Assembly (NCBI GenBank): GCA_900764225.1
Contig: CAAFNG010000230.1
Span: 1-8,185, forward strand
Direction: 5' to 3'
Length of the DNA stretch: 8,185 nt
From: Lachnospiraceae bacterium
GTDB lineage: Bacteria > Bacillota > Clostridia > Lachnospirales > Lachnospiraceae
The notes below the pieces were generated by a model. The model was not told the origin of the DNA. It did no database searches and was given only the letters and a program-made list of their open reading frames with translations. Shown one piece after another: positions 1-6,737 of this stretch. The translations under genes were made by a program, and so were the position numbers. Every line of letters begins with the position of its first letter. Position 1 is the first letter of the stretch.

Positions 1-81
1 CCGCTGTGGCGGAATTGGCAGACGCACTTGACTCAAAATCAAGCGGAGCAATCCGTGCCGGTTCGAGTCCGGCCAGCGGCA
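1..81 (+). tRNA. trnL-CAA: tRNA-Leu (anticodon CAA), lacking its first base
   Basis: Class II (long variable arm) tRNA that decodes UUG leucine codons. The anticodon stem is CTTGA (27-31) with TCAAG (39-43), and the seven-base loop CTCAAAA places the anticodon CAA at 34-36. The variable arm is a hairpin of CGGA (44-47) and TCCG (52-55) closed by a GCAA tetraloop. The T arm is GCCGG (57-61), loop TTCGAGT, CCGGC (69-73). The 3' acceptor strand CAGCGGC (74-80) needs GCCGCTG on the 5' side. The window opens with CCGCTG, so the first G lies one base outside. A81 is the discriminator base. The following bases are TAACC, so CCA is not encoded and must be added after transcription. The long variable arm and A discriminator support leucine rather than another isoacceptor. 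Confidence 0.96.
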
Positions 82-128
82 TAACCGTTTATTATACTAA
101 CACAGAGAAAAATGATTTGCAAGGATTT

Positions 129-174
129 TTTTTAGAATTGTGGAATTATATGGAAAAATTTCCAATTCTAAAAA
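129..174. repeat. AT-rich inverted repeat (hairpin) between tRNA-Leu and ftsH
   Basis: TTTTTAGAATT (129-139) and AATTCTAAAAA (164-174) are perfect 11-bp reverse complements. GGAA (142-145) can extend the stem with TTCC (160-163) after a two-base bulge, leaving a loop of 14 bases. An eight-T run (126-133) overlaps the left arm. Neither strand has a U-tract after the stem, so it does not look like a standard intrinsic terminator. It could help define the 3' end of the tRNA transcript, or act as a DNA-level site. The structure is seen directly; the role is unknown. Confidence 0.55.
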
Positions 175-186
175 GTTTATGAAATC

Positions 187-199
187 GGAGGTGCCCTCC
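187..199 (+). repeat. Small GGAGG-TGC-CCTCC hairpin just before the ftsH promoter
   Basis: GGAGG (187-191) and CCTCC (195-199) are perfect complements around a three-base loop. The left arm mimics a ribosome binding site, but no open reading frame follows it: the TTG at 200 reaches a stop after two codons. CCTCC is also complementary to the ftsH Shine-Dalgarno (291-295). That pairing would matter only if a transcript came from upstream, because the predicted promoter lies downstream of this hairpin. It may be coincidental. Confidence 0.3.
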
Positions 200-228
200 T
201 TGAAATAGACTGAAAAAAGTGGTACAGT
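200..228 (+). promoter_or_regulatory. Probable sigma-A promoter of ftsH (extended -10)
   Basis: TTGAAA (200-205) is a good -35 element. A 17-base spacer separates it from TACAGT (223-228), a 4-of-6 match to the -10 consensus, preceded by TGG (220-222), which fits an extended -10. Transcription would start near 235, giving a leader of about 65-70 bases before ftsH. The -10 and start region lie inside the inverted repeat at 219-248, as expected for a repressible promoter. This rests on sequence only; a TATACT at 275-280 has no matching -35. Confidence 0.55.
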
Positions 229-260
229 GTGCTACAAAGCTGTACCACCTGATATAGCAC
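219..260. promoter_or_regulatory. Two interleaved operator-like dyads over the ftsH promoter
   Basis: GTGGTACAG (219-227) and CTGTACCAC (240-248) form a perfect 9-bp inverted repeat with 12 bases between the arms. A second, related pair is GTGCTA (229-234) and TAGCAC (255-260). The dyad centres (233.5 and 244.5) are 11 bp apart, about one helical turn, so the half-sites interleave. The arrangement covers the -10 element and likely start site, suggesting a dimeric repressor, possibly binding as two dimers. In RNA the same pairings would form an H-type pseudoknot, but only if transcription begins upstream of 219. The regulator is not identifiable from this sequence. Confidence 0.5.
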
Positions 261-273
261 TGTGGATATAGCA
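251..273 (+). repeat. Direct repeat GATATAGCA x2 in the ftsH leader
   Basis: GATATAGCA occurs at 251-259 and 265-273, 14 bases apart start to start. The first copy includes most of the outer half-site TAGCAC (255-260) of the dyad cluster; the second is followed by A instead of C. It may reflect a second partial binding site or local duplication. Confidence 0.4.
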
Positions 274-290
274 ATATACTATAAGATAAC

Positions 291-295
291 GGAGG
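291..295 (+). promoter_or_regulatory. Ribosome binding site of ftsH
   Basis: GGAGG lies 7 bases before the ATG at 303, a strong site with standard spacing. It supports that start over internal methionines, and the N-terminal transmembrane segment follows at once. Confidence 0.85.
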
Positions 296-302
296 AGACT
301 GC

Positions 303-2189
303 ATGAATCTGAATTCCAAAAAACCAGAGAAACGGCCGATATATGTATATTATATTATTGCGGTCGTGATCATTATTCTGCTTAATGTTTTTGCTCTTCC
401 TGCCCTTTCAGAAAGAAGTGTGAGAGAGACAGATTATACCACCTTCCTGAAAGCCGTAGACAGAGGAAAAGTATATGAGGCAACGATCGATACCGATTAT
501 ATCTATTATACCATGAAGGTAGACGGAAATGATGTCTACTGTAAGACCGTGTCAGTGGATGATCAGGATCTTGTACAGCATCTTTATGATGCAGGCGTAA
601 GTATTGAGGGAACTGCACCGCAGAGACAGTCCCTGTTTTTGTCGCTGATCCTGGGGTATGTACTTCCTATCGCAATCTTTATTCTGCTGGGTCGCTGGCT
701 TAGTAAGAAGATGATGAGCTCCATGGGTAATGGCGGTCCGGGAGGAATGATGTCTTTCGGAAAAAGCAACGCAAAGGTCTATGTAAAATCTTCCACAGGA
801 ATCAAATTTTCGGATGTAGCCGGAGAAGATGAGGCCAAGGAGCTTCTGACCGAGATCGTAGATTTTCTTCATAATCCGCAGAAGTACAGAGAAATCGGTG
901 CTTCCATGCCGAAAGGAGCACTTCTTGTAGGTCCTCCAGGAACCGGTAAGACACTTCTTGCCAAGGCTGTTGCCGGTGAGGCGGAAGTTCCGTTCTTCTC
1001 CATCTCCGGATCTGAGTTTGTGGAGATGTTTGTTGGTATGGGTGCTGCCAAGGTCCGTGATCTTTTTAAACAGGCCAATGAGAAAGCCCCATGTATCGTA
1101 TTTATCGATGAGATCGATACCATTGGTAAGAAACGTGATGGTGCCGGAATGGGTGGCGGAAACGATGAGCGTGAGCAGACACTGAACCAGCTGCTTACTG
1201 AGATGGACGGCTTTGATGGCTCCAAGGGCGTTGTGATCCTGGCAGCTACCAACAGACCGGATTCCCTGGATCCTGCACTTCTTCGTCCGGGACGTTTTGA
1301 CAGAAGAATTCCGGTTGAGCTTCCGGACCTTCAGGGTCGTGAAGAGATCCTTAAGGTTCATGCGAAAAAGATCAAGATCGCGGACAGCGTCCGTTTTGAT
1401 GAGATCGCCAAGGCAGCTGTTGGTGCTTCCGGCGCAGAGCTTGCCAATATCGTCAATGAGGCAGCACTCCGTGCAGTCCGTGACGGACGGAAATTTGCCA
1501 CACAGGCAGATTTTGAGGAAAGTATCGAGGTTGTCATTGCCGGATATCAGAAGAAGAACCGTGTGCTTTCCAATAAGGAGAAGCTGATCGTTTCCTACCA
1601 TGAGGTAGGGCATGCACTGGTTGCAGCCAAACAGACAGATTCTGCTCCGGTTCACAAGATCACCATTATTCCACGTACTTCAGGTGCTCTTGGTTATACC
1701 ATGCAAGTAGATGAACAGGAACATTTCCTGATGTCAAAAGAGGAACTGGAGAACAAGATCGCAACCTTTACAGGTGGTCGCGCAGCAGAGGAGCTGATCT
1801 TCCATTCTGTTACAACAGGAGCATCCAATGACATCGAGCAGGCGACCAAGATCGCAAGAGCCATGATCAGCCGCTATGGTATGAGCGATGAATTTGATAT
1901 GGTTGCCATGGAGAATGTAAGCAATCAGTACCTGGGCGGAGATGCCAGCCTTACCTGCTCCTTTGAGACCCAGACACTTCTGGATAAAAAGGTCGTTGAG
2001 CTGGTAAGAAGAGAGCATGAGAAAGCTACGAAGATCCTGACAGATAACATTGGTAAGCTTCACGAGATCGCCAAATATCTTTATGAACATGAGACGATTA
2101 CAGGCGAGGAATTTATGAAGATCCTTAATGAGCCACCGGTGGAGATTACTGCTTCCGATGAGAACACACAGGATACAGACAGCTTATAA
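303..2189 (+). CDS. ftsH: ATP-dependent zinc metalloprotease FtsH
   Basis: Membrane-anchored AAA+ protease that forms hexamers, extracts damaged or surplus membrane proteins and selected cytosolic proteins, and degrades them in the cytoplasm. The 628 residues match the family length (about 610-650). A first membrane segment lies at about 13-35, an extracytoplasmic domain at 36-108 and a second segment at about 110-131. The AAA domain has the pore loop FVGMG (243-247), Walker A GPPGTGKT (210-217), Walker B VFIDE (266-270) and a second region of homology with arginine fingers R328 and R331. The protease domain has zinc motif HEVGH (433-437, catalytic E434) and probable third ligand D510 in GASNDIE. 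The Glu-Val in HEVGH replaces the more common Glu-Ala but keeps HExxH. The last 15 or so residues are acidic and polar. It sits alone between its own promoter region and a terminator, so it is probably monocistronic. No CIRCE or CtsR-type heat-shock site was found. Confidence 0.98.
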   Translation: MNLNSKKPEKRPIYVYYIIAVVIIILLNVFALPALSERSVRETDYTTFLKAVDRGKVYEATIDTDYIYYTMKVDGNDVYCKTVSVDDQDLVQHLYDAGVSIEGTAPQRQSLFLSLILGYVLPIAIFILLGRWLSKKMMSSMGNGGPGGMMSFGKSNAKVYVKSSTGIKFSDVAGEDEAKELLTEIVDFLHNPQKYREIGASMPKGALLVGPPGTGKTLLAKAVAGEAEVPFFSISGSEFVEMFVGMGAAKVRDLFKQANEKAPCIVFIDEIDTIGKKRDGAGMGGGNDEREQTLNQLLTEMDGFDGSKGVVILAATNRPDSLDPALLRPGRFDRRIPVELPDLQGREEILKVHAKKIKIADSVRFDEIAKAAVGASGAELANIVNEAALRAVRDGRKFATQADFEESIEVVIAGYQKKNRVLSNKEKLIVSYHEVGHALVAAKQTDSAPVHKITIIPRTSGALGYTMQVDEQEHFLMSKEELENKIATFTGGRAAEELIFHSVTTGASNDIEQATKIARAMISRYGMSDEFDMVAMENVSNQYLGGDASLTCSFETQTLLDKKVVELVRREHEKATKILTDNIGKLHEIAKYLYEHETITGEEFMKILNEPPVEITASDENTQDTDSL

Positions 2190-2218
2190 GCTTTATAATT
2201 ACAGAGAAAAACGGACAG

Positions 2219-2270
2219 AAAGTTCGAGGAAACTGTAGGATACAGATCTTTACAGTCCTCGAACTTTTTT
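2219..2270 (+). terminator. Intrinsic terminator after ftsH
   Basis: AAAGTTCGAGG (2219-2229) pairs with CCTCGAACTTT (2257-2267). After a two-base AA bulge (2230-2231), ACTGTA (2232-2237) pairs with TACAGT (2251-2256), leaving a 13-base loop. The stem runs into a six-T tract (2265-2270). It begins 30 bases after the ftsH stop and ends 15 bases before the next promoter, so it separates the two transcription units. Confidence 0.93.
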
Positions 2271-2285
2271 GCAATGAAACTGTTC

Positions 2286-2314
2286 TTGTCATTCACAGTT
2301 TAATTCGTTATAAT
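2286..2314 (+). promoter_or_regulatory. Strong sigma-A promoter of the zf-HC2-polA-coaE operon
   Basis: TTGTCA (2286-2291, 5 of 6 to consensus), a 17-base spacer, then a perfect TATAAT (2309-2314). Transcription should begin near 2321, about 30 bases before the ATG at 2352. The -10 element overlaps the in-frame ATG at 2313, which would therefore not be in the message. It is the only convincing promoter seen between ftsH and the window end, so it probably drives the whole downstream block. Confidence 0.85.
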
Positions 2315-2351
2315 GGTAAACAATTACGAAACAGTAAAGAGAGGGAAAAAT

Positions 2352-2699
2352 ATGGACTGTCGTACTGCTGAGGGAATGGTTAATAAATATATAGGTCATG
2401 CGCTTTCTGTCAATGAGCTGGAGGAGTTTCTGGAGCATATTGAAAACTGTTCCTCCTGTTACGATGAGCTTGCCACTTATTTTATCGTGCATAAAGCCAT
2501 GGAACAGCTGGATGAGAAGCAGGAAGAATCCGTTCTGGATTTTAAGGGACTGCTGGAAGAGGATATCCGGAAATCCAGAAGATATATCCGCAGAAAGAAA
2601 TTTCACAGAGCAGTAGCAGCAGTGGCTGTCTGCGCGCTTATTGCAGCGTTGGCTGTTTTTCTCATTTTCGTGATCCTGGAGCTTAAGGAGGGAATATAG
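2352..2699 (+). CDS. Small zf-HC2 anti-sigma-like membrane protein
   Basis: A 115-residue protein with an N-terminal zinc-binding motif and one C-terminal membrane segment. C3, H29, C33 and C36 fit the zf-HC2 pattern (Cys-x25-His-x3-Cys-x2-Cys) of zinc-binding anti-sigma factors. Residues 50-75 are charged and helical in character. A basic stretch (R74-R86) precedes a hydrophobic segment at about 87-108, so the zinc domain should face the cytoplasm, with only a few residues outside. The start at 2352 is chosen because GAGGG (2341-2345) precedes it properly and the earlier in-frame ATG at 2313 lies inside the -10 box. Members of this family often bind an ECF sigma factor, but no sigma gene is adjacent, and there is no large extracytoplasmic sensor domain. 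It stops one base before polA and is probably co-translated with it. The domain call is fairly firm; anti-sigma activity is not shown. Confidence 0.85.
   Translation: MDCRTAEGMVNKYIGHALSVNELEEFLEHIENCSSCYDELATYFIVHKAMEQLDEKQEESVLDFKGLLEEDIRKSRRYIRRKKFHRAVAAVAVCALIAALAVFLIFVILELKEGI
2685..2692 (+). promoter_or_regulatory. Ribosome binding site supporting the TTG start of polA
   Basis: AAGGAGGG lies 8 bases before TTG at 2701, inside the end of the zf-HC2 gene. Such a strong site compensates for the weak TTG initiator. No ATG in frame near this point would preserve the conserved N-terminal KILLIDGHS segment. Confidence 0.85.
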
Positions 2700-2700
2700 T

Positions 2701-5340
2701 TTGAGTGAAAAAATATTACTGATCGACGGACACAGCATTTTGAACCGTGCGTTTTACGGATTACCGGATCTTACCAATGCAGAAGGCCGTCATACAGGAG
2801 CTGTATATGGGTTTCTGAACATTATGTTCAGAATTATGGAAGAAGAAAAACCGGAATATTTAACCGTTGCGTTTGACCTGAGTGCACCAACCTTCCGCCA
2901 TAAGAGATACGAGGCTTACAAGGGAACCCGTAAGCCTATGCCGGAAGAGCTTCGGGAACAGGTGCCGTTGATCAAGGAGATGCTTTCTGCCATGGGAATC
3001 AATATCATGTCCCTGGAGGGATATGAAGCGGATGATCTTCTTGGAACAGTCGCGCGAAGAAGCGAAGCGAAAGGCATGGATGTAACAATCCTTTCCGGAG
3101 ACAGGGATCTTCTTCAGCTGGCTACTGATAAGGTTCTGATCCGTCTGCCCAAGACTGTTCGCGGCAAGACCACCATTGAGAATTATCACACAGCGGAGGT
3201 TCTGGAAAAATATCAGGTAACACCACAGCAGATCATAGAACTGAAAGCTCTGATGGGGGACAGCTCTGATAATATTCCGGGAATCCCGGGAGTAGGAGAG
3301 AAGACTGCCACGAAAATGATCGTACAGTTTGGCTCTATTGAGAATGCACATGAACATCTGGAAGAAGTGAAGCCAAACAAGGCGAAAGAATCACTTCGTG
3401 AGCATTATGACATGGCACAGCTTTCCAAGGAGCTTGCGACCATTAATACAGACAGCCCTCTTGAATTTTCCTACGAGAAGGCTAAAGTGGAGAATCCATA
3501 TACACCGGAAGCCTATGAGTTGTGTAAGCGTTTGGAATTTAAGAACATGCTGAACCGTTTTGACCCGGCCACAGCAGCAGATTCCTCTATGGAGCTGGAA
3601 TTTTTTACCTGTAATGATCTTTCCGGTGTAGAGGCCCTTTTTGAAAAAGCCGGGAAGAAGGATCAGGTGGGAATTTCCGTTCTTGCAGACCAGGAAGAAG
3701 TATACTCAGTGGGACTTGTACTGGATGAAAATGAGATCTATCAGATTCCGGTGGGGGGACTTCTCACAGGAGAATACCTTTGCACAAAGATCGAAAAACT
3801 GGCGCAGGAGACCGTGATCTGTGCCATGGATATCAAGGCTGCTCTGAAGCATGTTGCACTTACAAAACCAGAGCAGGTTTTTGACGCAGGAATCGCAGCG
3901 TATCTTCTGAATCCTCTGAAATCCTCTTATACCCATGATGATATGGCAAGAGAATATCTGAATGGAATGATGCTTCCGGCCAAAGAAGATCTTCTTGGAA
4001 AAACATCTCTTAAGAAAGCCTGGGAGGATGAGATGGAGGGGCTTGGAAATTATGCCTGCTATCAGGCTTTTGTGCCATATATGGCCCGAGAGGAGCTCCT
4101 TCGCAGGCTGGATGAGACCGGAATGCGAAAAGTCTACGATGAGATTGAGCTTCCGCTTGTGTTTACCCTGGATTCCATGGAGAAATGGGGAATTGCCGTA
4201 AAAGGTGAAGAGCTGAAAAGCTATGGTGAGAAGCTGAGTGTCCGGATACAGGAGCTGGAAAAAACGATCTGGCAGGAGGCAGGAGAAGAGTTTAATATTA
4301 ACTCACCGAAGCAGCTTGGAGTGATTCTTTTTGAAAAGCTTGGACTTCCAGGTGGCAAGAAGACAAAAACAGGATATTCCACAGCAGCAGACATTCTTGA
4401 TAAGCTGGCACCGGAGCATGTCATTGTGAAAGATATCCTGGAATACCGCCAGCTGACGAAGTTGAAATCCACTTATGCCGACGGACTTGGAAATGTGATC
4501 GGAAAAGACGGACGAATTCACTCTACTTTTAACCAGACGATCACAGCTACCGGACGTATCAGCAGTACAGAGCCGAATCTTCAGAACATTCCGGTACGTA
4601 TGGAGCTGGGAAGACTGATCCGTAAGGTTTTTGTGCCGGAGGATGGGTATGTGTTCCTGGATGCGGATTATTCCCAGATCGAGCTGCGTGTGCTGGCCCA
4701 TATGTCCGGGGATGAGAAGCTGATCCAGGCATACAGAGAGGCGGAAGATATCCATCGCCTTACCGCATCTCAGGTATTTCATGTGCCGCTGGATGAGGTG
4801 ACACCGCTTCAGAGACGAAATGCAAAGGCTGTAAACTTCGGAATCGTGTACGGTATCAGCTCTTTCGGACTGAGTCAGGATTTAAGCATTACAAGAAAAG
4901 AGGCAGCAGCCTATATTGAAAAATATTTCGAGACATATCCGAAAATCAAGGGATTTCTTGATGGCCTTGTAAAAGACGGCAAAGAGTATGGCTATGTTAC
5001 AACCATGTTTGGCAGACGACGTCCGGTACCGGAACTGAAATCCAGTAACTTCATGCAGCGTTCTTTCGGAGAGCGTGTGGCAATGAATTCCCCGATTCAG
5101 GGAACTGCGGCAGATATTATCAAGATTGCCATGAATCATGTTTACGAACGAATGAAAAAAGAAGGATTGCAGTCAAGACTGGTGTTGCAGGTACACGATG
5201 AGCTTCTGATCGAAACCAAAAAAGAAGAGATTGAAGAGGTATCCCGTATCCTGGAAGAGGAGATGACGGGTGCCGCGGAACTTAAAGTGGAGCTTGACGT
5301 GGATATGCATCAGGGAGACAGCTGGTATGAGGCGAAATAA
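2701..5340 (+). CDS. polA: DNA polymerase I (5' nuclease and polymerase; proofreading site lost)
   Basis: Fills gaps and removes RNA primers in Okazaki fragment maturation and excision repair. The 879 residues match Gram-positive Pol I length. The 5' nuclease domain (about 1-290) keeps its metal ligands: D9, D59, E109/D111/D112 in YEADD, D134/D136 in SGDRD and D187/D190, followed by the helix-hairpin-helix region NIPGIPGVGEKTA (191-203). The middle domain (about 295-465) has the 3'-5' exonuclease fold position but lacks its catalytic acids: no DxE at the Exo I position near 323-333, the Exo II Asp is absent near AMDIKAAL (375-382), and Exo III reads YACYQAF (451-457) with Gln at the usual Asp position. 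The polymerase domain has motif A DADYSQIELR (654-663, D656), motif B RRNAKAVNFGIVYG (705-718; R705, K709, F713) and motif C VHDEL (831-835, D833). The start is TTG. The stop TAA touches the ATG of coaE. Confidence 0.98.
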   Translation: MSEKILLIDGHSILNRAFYGLPDLTNAEGRHTGAVYGFLNIMFRIMEEEKPEYLTVAFDLSAPTFRHKRYEAYKGTRKPMPEELREQVPLIKEMLSAMGINIMSLEGYEADDLLGTVARRSEAKGMDVTILSGDRDLLQLATDKVLIRLPKTVRGKTTIENYHTAEVLEKYQVTPQQIIELKALMGDSSDNIPGIPGVGEKTATKMIVQFGSIENAHEHLEEVKPNKAKESLREHYDMAQLSKELATINTDSPLEFSYEKAKVENPYTPEAYELCKRLEFKNMLNRFDPATAADSSMELEFFTCNDLSGVEALFEKAGKKDQVGISVLADQEEVYSVGLVLDENEIYQIPVGGLLTGEYLCTKIEKLAQETVICAMDIKAALKHVALTKPEQVFDAGIAAYLLNPLKSSYTHDDMAREYLNGMMLPAKEDLLGKTSLKKAWEDEMEGLGNYACYQAFVPYMAREELLRRLDETGMRKVYDEIELPLVFTLDSMEKWGIAVKGEELKSYGEKLSVRIQELEKTIWQEAGEEFNINSPKQLGVILFEKLGLPGGKKTKTGYSTAADILDKLAPEHVIVKDILEYRQLTKLKSTYADGLGNVIGKDGRIHSTFNQTITATGRISSTEPNLQNIPVRMELGRLIRKVFVPEDGYVFLDADYSQIELRVLAHMSGDEKLIQAYREAEDIHRLTASQVFHVPLDEVTPLQRRNAKAVNFGIVYGISSFGLSQDLSITRKEAAAYIEKYFETYPKIKGFLDGLVKDGKEYGYVTTMFGRRRPVPELKSSNFMQRSFGERVAMNSPIQGTAADIIKIAMNHVYERMKKEGLQSRLVLQVHDELLIETKKEEIEEVSRILEEEMTGAAELKVELDVDMHQGDSWYEAK

Positions 5341-5940
5341 ATGAGAGTGATCGGAGTAACCGGCGGCGTAGGTGCCGGGAAAAGTACAGTGCTTGGAATC
5401 ATGGAAAAAGATTTCGGCGCATATGTGATACAGGCAGACCAGATCGGGCATATTTTAATGGAACCGGGCGAGGAATGTTACGATGCAGTGATCGGATTGT
5501 TCGGAAAAGAAACCATAAAAAAAGATAAAACTATTGACCGGAAGCGGATTTCTGATGTAGTATTCACAGATAAGGAGATGCTTTTGAAATTGAATGGGAT
5601 CATTCATCCGGCTGTGAAAAGCAGAATCCTGCGTCTTATTCAGGAGCAGAGAGAAGCCGGAAGAGAAATCTGTGTTGTGGAGGCGGCACTTTTTCTGGAG
5701 GAGAAATACCAGGAATTCTGTGATGAGGTCTGGTATGTGTATACAGAAGAGGAAATCCGGATACAGAGACTGATGGAGAACCGTGGATATTCCAGGGAAA
5801 AATCTCTTGGCATCATCAAAAACCAGGTTTCCGACCAGGTTTTCCGGGAAAACACCGATTATGTGATCGAAAATAACGGAGATCTTTTGGAGACCCGGAG
5901 ACAGATCAGAGAAGGGATAGAAAGAAATGAGACTTTGTAG
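5341..5940 (+). CDS. coaE: Dephospho-CoA kinase
   Basis: Cytosolic P-loop kinase for the last step of coenzyme A synthesis: ATP phosphorylates the ribose 3'-hydroxyl of dephospho-CoA. The 199 residues are normal for the family. The P-loop is GGVGAGKST (8-16). QADQIGH (31-37) holds the acidic residue D33 typical of the family's DAD motif, IIHP (87-90) matches the conserved HP, and EVWYVYTEEEIRIQRLMENRG (129-149) is the usual lid and base-binding segment. The family's usual D-x-P-L-L-F-E motif is replaced by EAALFLEE (114-121), a conservative divergence rather than a sign of inactivity. The ATG follows the polA stop with no gap, and GAGG (5329-5332) inside polA is its ribosome binding site, so translation is probably coupled. 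The 3' end overlaps the next gene by 14 bases. The polA-coaE order is frequent in Firmicutes. Confidence 0.95.
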   Translation: MRVIGVTGGVGAGKSTVLGIMEKDFGAYVIQADQIGHILMEPGEECYDAVIGLFGKETIKKDKTIDRKRISDVVFTDKEMLLKLNGIIHPAVKSRILRLIQEQREAGREICVVEAALFLEEKYQEFCDEVWYVYTEEEIRIQRLMENRGYSREKSLGIIKNQVSDQVFRENTDYVIENNGDLLETRRQIREGIERNETL

Positions 5941-6724
5941 TATTGCCAGTGGAAGCAGCGGAAACTGTATTTATGTGGGATCTGAGGAAGCACATGTTCT
6001 GGTAGATGTGGGAATCAGCGGAAAGGGCGTTGAGAAAGGCCTGAATTCCCTGGACCTTACAGGAAAAGATGTAGATGGTATCCTGATCACCCATGAACAT
6101 TCCGACCATATCAAGGGGCTTGGCGTGATTTCCAGAAAATACGGAATTCCGATCTACACTACAGGTGGAACTGCAGATGCCATGCTTCACATGAAATCAC
6201 TTGGAAAAATGCCGGAGGGACTGATCCATGAGATCCGCGAAGATGAACCCTTTGAGATCAAAGATCTGACGATAAATCCGTTTACGATTCCGCACGATGC
6301 GGCACAGCCGGTAGGCTACCGTCTGGAATGCGGAGAACATTCTGTGGGAATTGCCACAGACCTTGGAAAATATAATGATTATATTGTTAAAAACCTTGAG
6401 AATCTGGATGCGGTGCTTTTGGAAGCCAACCACGATATCCGGATGCTGCAGGTTGGAAAATACCCTTATTATCTGAAACAGAGGATCTTAGGTGACAGAG
6501 GCCATCTCTCCAATGAGAATGCCGGCCGGCTGCTCTGCCGGATCCTCCATGATAATCTGAAAGCTGTTTTTCTCGGGCACTTGAGCCGGGAGAACAACTA
6601 CGAGGAACTTGCCTATGAGACCGTGTGCTCGGAGGTAACATTTGGTGACAACCCGTACCGCTCCAGGGATTTTAAGATCCAGGTAGCGAAGCGGGATCAC
6701 ATATCAGAAATAATCACAGTGTAG
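5927..6724 (+). CDS. yycJ: YycJ/WalJ-like metallo-beta-lactamase-fold hydrolase (putative nuclease)
   Basis: A 265-residue cytosolic protein with the metallo-beta-lactamase fold. The N-terminal motif CSIASGSSGNC (4-14) is characteristic of the YycJ/WalJ family. Metal ligands are visible: H56, H58, D60 and H61 in THEHSDH, H123 in IPHDA, D145 in ATDLG, then EANHD (166-170), GHLSN (192-196) and H218 in LGHLSREN. WalJ is known from the walRK operon in Bacillus relatives and has been linked to coordination of DNA replication with cell division; nuclease activity has been proposed for the group. No walRK genes are present here, and the gene sits with polA instead, which fits a DNA-related role by context. 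The start at 5927 overlaps coaE by 14 bases, with AAGGGA (5912-5917) as a suitable ribosome binding site. The family call is secure; the substrate is unknown. Confidence 0.9.
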   Translation: MRLCSIASGSSGNCIYVGSEEAHVLVDVGISGKGVEKGLNSLDLTGKDVDGILITHEHSDHIKGLGVISRKYGIPIYTTGGTADAMLHMKSLGKMPEGLIHEIREDEPFEIKDLTINPFTIPHDAAQPVGYRLECGEHSVGIATDLGKYNDYIVKNLENLDAVLLEANHDIRMLQVGKYPYYLKQRILGDRGHLSNENAGRLLCRILHDNLKAVFLGHLSRENNYEELAYETVCSEVTFGDNPYRSRDFKIQVAKRDHISEIITV

Positions 6725-6737
6725 AAAGGAAAAAACG

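Noticed and set aside
129..174. Intrinsic terminator for tRNA-Leu
   Set aside because: The stem is AT-rich and no U-tract follows it on either strand; the T-run lies on the 5' side.
227..262. CIRCE-like heat-shock operator before ftsH
   Set aside because: The segments GTGTGCTAC and ATAGCACTG resemble CIRCE halves, but they occur in the reverse order (GTGCTA first, TAGCAC second) with about 18 bases between them, unlike TTAGCACTC-N9-GAGTGCTAA.
552..1655. 367-residue open frame on the minus strand
   Set aside because: It lies wholly antisense to ftsH, whose motifs are all conserved; the minus-strand product has no recognisable domain or ribosome binding site.
2313..2351. N-terminal extension of the zf-HC2 protein
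   Set aside because: The ATG at 2313 overlaps the perfect TATAAT and has no ribosome binding site.
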